64,000 bases of DNA from Coptis chinensis (Eukaryota; Streptophyta; Magnoliopsida; Ranunculales; Ranunculaceae), in NCBI GenBank assembly GCA_015680905.1, contig CM027380.1, positions 53,027,001-53,091,000 on the forward strand, in the 5' to 3' direction. The position numbers and the translations under genes are program-made. The notes beneath the pieces were generated by a model. That model made no database searches, was not told where the DNA came from, and saw nothing but the letters and a program-made list of their open reading frames with translations. Of the stretch, positions 58,255 to 64,000 are shown piece by piece. Each line of letters opens with the position of its first letter. Position 1 is the first letter of the stretch.

Positions 58255-59862
58255 TCTCTCCCAAGGCTGTTATGAAGGGCAGTACACAATAACTTAAGCC
58301 CAGAGGCCGTTTTGCATATTGGCAAGGTAACTTCTTCGGATCCTAATTCTAAATAGTTAATATATGCATGAGACCCCATAACTCCAGTTATGTCAAAAGC
58401 ATAGGCGATCCTGAGTTATGCACTAATGCATAAGAGCTCCTTAGGCACGCAGCACACTCAGGCATTAAGATTGAAGGCACAAGTGACAATTACATTGTAC
58501 TGGTACTTGTGCATACAAACATAGTTGATTGCATATTTGGTTGCTAGTTTCGAATGTGTGTAAGTTCTTTCTTCTATATTCTAGGTTTTGATGATTTTTC
58601 TCGCAATATATGCGTAAACTAGTGAATTCTTGTTATATCGTTGGGTCTTTTCCTTTGTACTTATCGTGAATTTGGGATAAAGAAAAAAAAAACTTGGAGT
58701 TGAGAATCACGGTAATGGCACTGCATTAGTAGATAATTTGTTTTAAAAGAATTTGGAAATTAATTAAGTAAATCGTGTAATTGAGAAAAGTTGGACTGGA
58801 TTTAGTTTGTATCAAGTTCAACTATTTTAGCATTCTGCTAAAAATTTAGCGGAAGTTGCATGATTATTGTTTCAAGAGGGCATGAACTGCAATGGTAAGC
58901 TTATCTGAAGGACACAAGGATTGCCAAAAGAAATTTGGGTAAAAATAAACTGGAACGCCCCTTGCAAATGACTAAAGAATAAAAAAGAATTGCGAAAAAA
59001 ATGTTTGGGTAAGAGGTAACAGACTGCAAGACCAAAGAGATGATCAGAACTTTGCGTCTGTTAATGTTACTCTAACGCATAATAATGGGACCTGGAGAAA
59101 TGCAGCTTTTAAGGCAACAGATCATCAACTACAAGTGAACCTAACAAATATAATAGAACTGTAAACAAGGCTTACAAATCTTCGTGGTTAACTTGGTGCA
59201 GGAGAACGTAGGATTCCAAATTTTCAGCACCAAAAGAAATATGGCAATTTACAAATACTAACTACATCAAACGATCTCACATCTTTAAAATTTGAAGAGA
59301 AAGGGAATTGTGAAGGCGAAGAATCTAGCCTAACAACTAGGGATTTAAGTAGCTCTCAATTCAAATGATGCTTCTTGTGGACATCATTTGGAATAGGCAA
59401 CTAGTCTTAAAGTTTAAATGTCAGCAGAATTATTTTTTAAAAGCCATTGAAAAATGATAAGGGCATAAAACATCACTTGATTAATGTACTCAAATAGAAA
59501 GATATCTGATCTTCCTACTTGCATCCAGCATAATCTCCCCAATGACGGAGAACACAATAATTTGCATCTGAAAAAAGGTAACTACAAAACTCATAAACAT
59601 GTTTTATTATCTTGTTGGATAAGAAACAACATACCAGGCACAACAAGGACTGCTATGCAATTGTTGGATCTATTAATCATTTACAGGTTTACACAACTAC
59701 AGAAGCCATGGAGAAGAGGTAACAATCATCTTGTATACAAATACAATAGCTTAAAACAAAAGAAGATGGACAAAACAGAGATTGTAATCAGTAGATACAG
59801 ACGCTGCAGAGAAAATGAATGAAATTTGAATTTAGCAGGTTCTGGGCAAAACACAATTTAAT
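58255..59862. other. Intergenic; no gene seen
   Basis: Downstream flanks of F-box gene 2 and of the mTERF gene (convergent). The open frame at 59484-59822 has no recognisable domain. Confidence 0.45.
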
Positions 59863-60960
59863 TCAAAATGGGAAGCCTTTATAAGGGGATGTCCTCGAGG
59901 ATTCTGCCAAAATTTTAATGTCCTTTGCCTTTGTGTACAACTTCATCAACTCAGCAGTGACATCCTTGGATTGACCAGTAATAAATGCCTTGAAGAATCG
60001 AGGCTCCGTCATCCTGAATGCTCTAAACAGGTCCAGCCCTTTTACTTGTGGATGCAAGCACATAGTTCTGATCTTTTCTGCAACGACAAATCGAGGCCTC
60101 AAGACAGACTCCAAATTGAATAACAAGAGAAATGGATACTGAAGTACGACAGTGGCAGGGAGATTCAAGGTCCCTATAACAAAAGTCATGTTCCTCTGGA
60201 CCTTGTCCCCCGACAGCGTAAGCAACAATGGAGATCGACCAAAAAGCACCATCACTTGGTCACAAGAGAAACCAAATTTTTCAAGATTTGCCACCTTTTC
60301 ACGGATAGTTTCAAGACGGGAGATGGCGATGAGAGTGACTATGTGCTTGTACATTTTTGAGTTGTTGGAGAGACCAGTCTTGTGTATGTACTCAAGCTTC
60401 TCACCATTGAACGAGGTCCGCGGAATCAACATGGGACGAGAAATGAGCAAAGGAACCAAGTCTTTTCGGCTAATTCCCAACCCTTCATAGGAGGAGACAC
60501 AACGTTTAATATCCTTCTCTAAGTTGTAAACAAGGAGTGATGGATTCCGAACAATAGCTTTGAGAAGCCCCTCCTTTGATCCAAAAAGGGACTGTAGGAA
60601 ATCAATGCGGTTGTCAAAGTCACAACTGATTTTGGAATTAAGAAAACGGGGACGGCAATTGATCATCTTAACAAGGTCAGAACTAGTGAGTCCCAAGCCA
60701 AGGAGTATGTCAAGCTTGGAACCAAGAATGGTGACATTGGCTTTGAGCAGCGAAGGTTGTCGGAGAAAAATCTTACTGATTTCAGCATCATTGCAACCAC
60801 ATCTCTTGAACAATTGGGTAGAATCTTTGGGGTAAAACAGAGGAGAGGAAGAAACATTAATTGAAGTTAGGACTTTGGGGAGTGGAGTAGAAGACAGAGA
60901 AAATATAAAAGATGTCGGAGGGTGAGAACATAGAGAACGGAGTTTGCTAAAAGCCAACAT
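59863..60960 (-). CDS. mTERF-family organellar nucleic-acid-binding protein
   Basis: Intact 365-residue single-exon ORF, ATG at 60960. The N-terminus (MLAFSKLRSLCSHPPTSFIF) is basic and hydroxylated, an organelle presequence. The body is a run of mTERF helical repeats with the typical proline in each: LRQPSLLKANV (near 67), INCRPRFLNSKIS (near 100), VRNPSLLVYNLEKDI (near 137), LISRPMLIPRT (near 172), FGRSPLLLTLSGDKV (near 240), LQYPFLLLFNLESVLRPR (near 274). Members bind mitochondrial or chloroplast DNA/RNA and act in transcription, splicing or ribosome biogenesis. Length and repeat number are usual for the plant group lacking introns. No damage seen. The particular organelle and subfamily cannot be decided. 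Confidence 0.9.
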   Translation of the reverse strand: MLAFSKLRSLCSHPPTSFIFSLSSTPLPKVLTSINVSSSPLFYPKDSTQLFKRCGCNDAEISKIFLRQPSLLKANVTILGSKLDILLGLGLTSSDLVKMINCRPRFLNSKISCDFDNRIDFLQSLFGSKEGLLKAIVRNPSLLVYNLEKDIKRCVSSYEGLGISRKDLVPLLISRPMLIPRTSFNGEKLEYIHKTGLSNNSKMYKHIVTLIAISRLETIREKVANLEKFGFSCDQVMVLFGRSPLLLTLSGDKVQRNMTFVIGTLNLPATVVLQYPFLLLFNLESVLRPRFVVAEKIRTMCLHPQVKGLDLFRAFRMTEPRFFKAFITGQSKDVTAELMKLYTKAKDIKILAESSRTSPYKGFPF

Positions 60961-61859
60961 TGCCTTCGTTCTTTTGATGCAACAAATTTATATTTATACA
61001 AGAAAAAAACAAAAAATTAATCAGTAATTACAATGAAATGAAAAACAAACCTTTCAATTAAAATAATCAGATTACTCGGGTTTCTTTTTTATGTCTACGA
61101 AAATTAGGGTTTATGAGATTCTACAAAATGATCAAACTGGTCTTGGGCCCGGGCCTGTTACTCTTAAGACCTGGACTTGTTCTTGAGTCCGAGTGCACTA
61201 TTTGCTGAATTGCAATGACATATGAGAGACATTCACCGTGTTCATAAACGCGTACTCACCACATTGCTTTTGCTCAGAGATTCTATCCTTGTGAAATATG
61301 AGCTCTTTATTTTTGGCAATACCACACTCCTGGGTACTTCCCTAGACGGCTAGACTAGAGCTTATTACTCCAGAGTATTCCCTTTCCCTCACCCTTTAGT
61401 CGTACACTCGCACCTGATTTTTTTTTGTTTTAATCTTTCATTTTATTACTTTCCAAGGAATCTGGTTTCACTGAACTAAATGCACATGAATAGCGCGATG
61501 CATCAGAAATGTATATATCAATGAAAAAATGAAAAATAAAGCTCTGTTAATTAACTACTTAACATGCATGTAAATTCAGCCCTCAACAAATACGCGGACA
61601 TCATTTGAGTTGGGTCCCAGAGAGTTTACTGGTCACAAATATGCGAACATCGTTAGGATTGAGTCCCAAACAGTTTATATATCCAAAATTCCGAATAGAC
61701 TTTCCCATCCAGCCGTAAATGTTATCAAGTTATTGTGTCATTATCCGATTTCTGAAATGATAAGCTGCTAAACCTTTTTCAGTTCGTAGCTAAAAGTCTA
61801 AAACCAAATTAAAGGGTCTATGCTAGGCTTGCTAGCTACATTGCTACCAAATTGAAAAA
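60961..61859. other. Intergenic; mTERF upstream region
   Basis: AT-rich, no ORF of note. A TATATTTATA-like string around 60990-60999 lies about 30 nt upstream of the mTERF ATG on the minus strand. Contains the short direct repeat listed next. Confidence 0.4.
61586..61677. repeat. 49-bp direct repeat, two diverged copies
   Basis: acaaatacgcggacatc..gttgggtcccagagagttta (61586-61628) recurs as acaaatatgcgaacatc..attgagtcccaaacagttta (61635-61677). Most differences are transitions. Just outside the Tat remnant 2. Confidence 0.7.
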
Positions 61860-61924
61860 GTTCTATTTATACATGTTATTGTGGCTTGAATGAGGGCGAC
61901 TGAACGTTAACGTCCTGCGTGCAG

Positions 61925-62365
61925 TTCTTGGCAGGGTATGATAAATTGAAACGTATTGTTCAGCGACTTGTTAGTGGTGATGGTGGCGTGGCCGAGCTGG
62001 CGATGATGCGTTTTGCTTGGGAGGCCGATAAGAAGAAGTTGGCGTCCCTACGGAGCAAGCATCATGAGATGCTGAGGGAGAAGACTGTACTGGTAAACTC
62101 TATGATGGATCTGCAGAGGCAGCTGGCGTCTGTGACTGAGTATGCTAAACAGTGTCAAATGGTGGCTCGTAAGGCGCAAAAAGAGTATGATCGAACTTGT
62201 GAAGATCATTCTGTACTGGCGGAGTTGTATGTGGAGCTACTGGAGAAGCATGACCAGGAAGCTGAAGACGCCGTCGCGTTTGTTGTTGCCCGTGATGCGA
62301 GCCATCTCCCCTCGACCAGTGCCGCGCCCAGGGATAAGCATGTTGTGACAGATGCAGGACGCTGA
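61925..62365 (+). pseudogene. Antisense ORF of Tat element, last exon only
   Basis: Open from an acceptor-like gtcctgcgtgcag|TTCTTGGCAGG at 61924/61925 to the TGA after 62362. Predicted coiled coil (EADKKKLASLRSKHHEML, SVTEYAKQCQMVARK, LAELYVELLEKHDQEAED), then a Ser/Pro tail. The exon start (FLAGYDKLKRI) corresponds to VLAMYRKLREM after the intron in remnant 1, so the intron position is shared. No disabling change within the exon, but exon 1 is absent. Confidence 0.6.
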
Positions 62366-62831
62366 TTGCCCGAACTTCTCTTTGTAAGCATTAAAAGTAG
62401 TTGTTTTGTTTGTTTGTGTTGTGATCCCTCCTCTCTGTATGAGAGTTAACAATAAATCGGGTTTCTCAGTCCGCCCCGAATTCGCCCCCTTTTTGTTAGA
62501 TACTTGACGAAATTTGGTTTCCACGAAAAGTGGCATTTCGGTGCCTTTAACGAATGTAACAGTTTGCCGATCTGGATTTCCTGGGTAAATCCAGCAGGTC
62601 GGTGGAAGCGTGAACACTGTCTGGGCTTTGGGCCCGCGGTACTTTTAACTAATATGCATGGAATTCGTGTTTTTGCTTATGCTAGATCTCTTTTCGCTAC
62701 TGTTCCGTTTATGATAATTGTAGCATATTGTGGATATGAAGCTTAAGACTTAGTTTAAGAAAGCGATATGCTCGTTAAGTAGTGCTCGAGTGAGTAATCT
62801 CTCTACGATGAACCTCTAAGTATAGGTTCTC
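62366..62831. other. Non-coding spacer of Tat remnant 2
   Basis: Between the antisense exon and the tandem array. Open frames (62504-62746) are not gene-like. Confidence 0.4.
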
Positions 62832-63480
62832 GATTTAGCGAGATTTAGATAGGTGAAGGGCCGGTAAGCTCCTGAGAGCGTTCTGTTCGCGAAGAGCGTT
62901 TTTAGCCGCTGGGGGCGCATGGCTCGCTGAGAGCGTTTGTAGCCCCTGAGGGCGTATTGCTTAGTGAGAGCATTCTCACAACGTTAATCCCAGGGGTATG
63001 GGTCCTTAACTTGGCGAGATTTGGAGAGGCTATGAGCCTGTAAGCTCCGGAGAGCGTTCTGTTCATGAAAAGCATTTTTCACCGTGGCGATGGCGGCACC
63101 GAGAGCGTTTGTAGCCCCTGAGGGCATATTGCTCACTGAGAGCGTTCTCACGAAGTTAATCCCAGGGGTATGGGTCCTTAACTTGGCGAGATTTGGAGAG
63201 GCTATGAGCCTGTAAGCTCCGGAGAGCGTTTTGTTCGCGAAGAGTGTTTTTAGCTGCTGGGGGCGTATGGCTCACTGAGAGCGTTTGTAGCCCCTGAGGG
63301 CGTATTACTCACTGAGAGCATTCTCACGAAGCTAATCCCAGGGGTATGGGTCCTTAACTTGGTGAGATTTGGAGAGGCTATGAGCCTGTAAGCTCCGGAG
63401 AGCGTTCTGTTTGCGAAGAACGTTTTTAGCCGCTGGGGGCGTATGGCTCGCTGAGAGCGTTCTCACGAAGTTAATCCCAT
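62832..63480. repeat. Tandem repeat, 172-176 bp x about 4, with inner sub-repeats
   Basis: The anchor gtaagctcc(t/g)gagagcgtt occurs at 62864, 63040, 63212 and 63388 (spacings 176, 172, 176). Each unit contains two or three shorter blocks of the type gagagcgtt..gccgctg(g)gggcgtatggctc, so it arose from smaller repeats of roughly 40-50 bp. GC-richer than its surroundings. It lies between pol and the 3' side of the element, like the 107-bp array of remnant 1 but unrelated in sequence. Confidence 0.85.
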
Positions 63481-63573
63481 AAGTATTTGACTGGAGTGGT
63501 TGACAATACAAATGTAACTAAACTATCTGAATTATCGAAGATTAAGAACATGACTGTGTACGAGACTGAATTT

Positions 63574-64000
63574 TTATTGATAAAATCTCTTTAACAAGTA
63601 AGTGTTCCAAGGTCGTGGAAGTGCTGTCCCTTCTTGTGTCTTGATCTAATAGGCCCCATTGCCAATAACTCGGTCTACTACGTACGGTCCTTCCCATGTT
63701 GCTGCTAGTTTAGAATCATCTTGTGTCTTTTTCAGAACTAGATCACCGTTTGGAAGGATCTAGGATGTACTCGTTTGTTGTAGGACCTCCTGTGGTCCAT
63801 TGATATGATGCCACTTTGATAGTCGCCGGATCGCGCTCCTCCAACAAATCAACCTCTCGGGCTAGGACCGAAGTCATTATGTTCTTCGACAAGCTTCGGA
63901 TCGAGTTGTTGTGATTGTCGGATTCGGTTGGAATAACGCCTTGGTGCCATAACACAAGGAGAATGGTGACTTCGCTTTGTCTTTGGAGCGAAATGTGGTG
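63574..64000 (-). pseudogene. Tat pol C-terminal end in remnant 2
   Basis: Readable: GDLVLKKTQDDSKLAATWEG, YVVDRVIGNGAY, then a TAG at 63646-63648 and further coding-like sequence (IKTQEGTALPRPWN, LLKRFYQ) to TAA at 63574-63576. Upstream REVDLLEE near 63850 is in a different frame, so there are breaks near 63760-63800. Runs off the window. Confidence 0.7.

Larger units (their letters stand above)
61860..64000 (-). mobile_element. Tat-lineage Ty3/Gypsy retrotransposon remnant 2
   Basis: Same layout as remnant 1 (3701-7460): plus-strand antisense exon (61925-62365), tandem repeats (62832-63480), and minus-strand integrase end (63574-64000), which leaves the window. The part left of 61860 (first exon of the antisense gene and the 3' LTR) is missing. 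Confidence 0.65.

Noticed and set aside
60152..60835. Plus ORFs of 112 and 91 codons
   Set aside because: Shadows of the intact minus-strand mTERF gene.
62504..62746. Plus ORF of 80 codons in Tat remnant 2
   Set aside because: No similarity to remnant 1 at the same place and no domain; non-coding spacer.
62832..63480. Centromeric satellite
   Set aside because: Only four units, sitting inside a retrotransposon remnant 2 kb from a normal gene.

Overview
The window is a repeat-rich stretch of a eudicot plant nuclear genome. Evidence: genes with spliceosomal GT-AG introns, an inactive LRR receptor-like kinase, F-box genes, an organellar mTERF protein, and a dense load of plant Ty3/Gypsy (Athila and Tat lineages), Ty1/Copia, PIF/Harbinger and Au-SINE elements. 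The species cannot be named from the sequence.

Layout. 1-1556: PIF/Harbinger transposon on the minus strand, cut by the window edge, with a dead transposase. 1557-3700: no recognisable gene. 3701-7460: remnant of a Tat-lineage Gypsy element (minus), with an antisense spliced gene on the plus strand, a 107-bp tandem repeat and the last part of integrase. 7470-39850: head-to-tail array of Athila-lineage Gypsy elements, all minus: LTR1 (truncated), element A, LTR2, element B, LTR3, then the 3' untranslated stub of a third copy, C. A and B carry gag-pol plus an unusually rich env region: up to three Transposase_32-like ORFs (i, ii, iii) and a 39-residue single-membrane-span ORF with its own TATA box and a run of AACGG (MSA/MYB3R-type) sites. 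40402-43253: broken basic, Ser/Lys-rich plant gene with an intronic Au SINE. 44655-44942: intact small CX9C protein. 45716-48902: LRR pseudokinase gene with three frame breaks. 49974-58254: two tandem F-box genes, both broken, the first split by a Copia element whose target-site duplication is visible. 59863-60960: intact mTERF gene. 61860-64000: second Tat remnant with the same antisense exon, a 175-bp tandem repeat and the integrase end.

Only the CX9C gene and the mTERF gene look intact. The strongest unexplained signals are: (1) the MSA/TATA/microprotein module inside Athila element B, with a decayed counterpart in A; (2) a chain of short hairpins next to the 3' LTR that keeps its stems in all three Athila copies while loops vary; (3) a TAG at the same integrase codon in two diverged Tat elements, with conserved coding sequence after it; (4) the three-LTR array, in which the two LTRs flanking element B do not match each other. 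All calls come from reading the sequence; no database search or alignment program was run.
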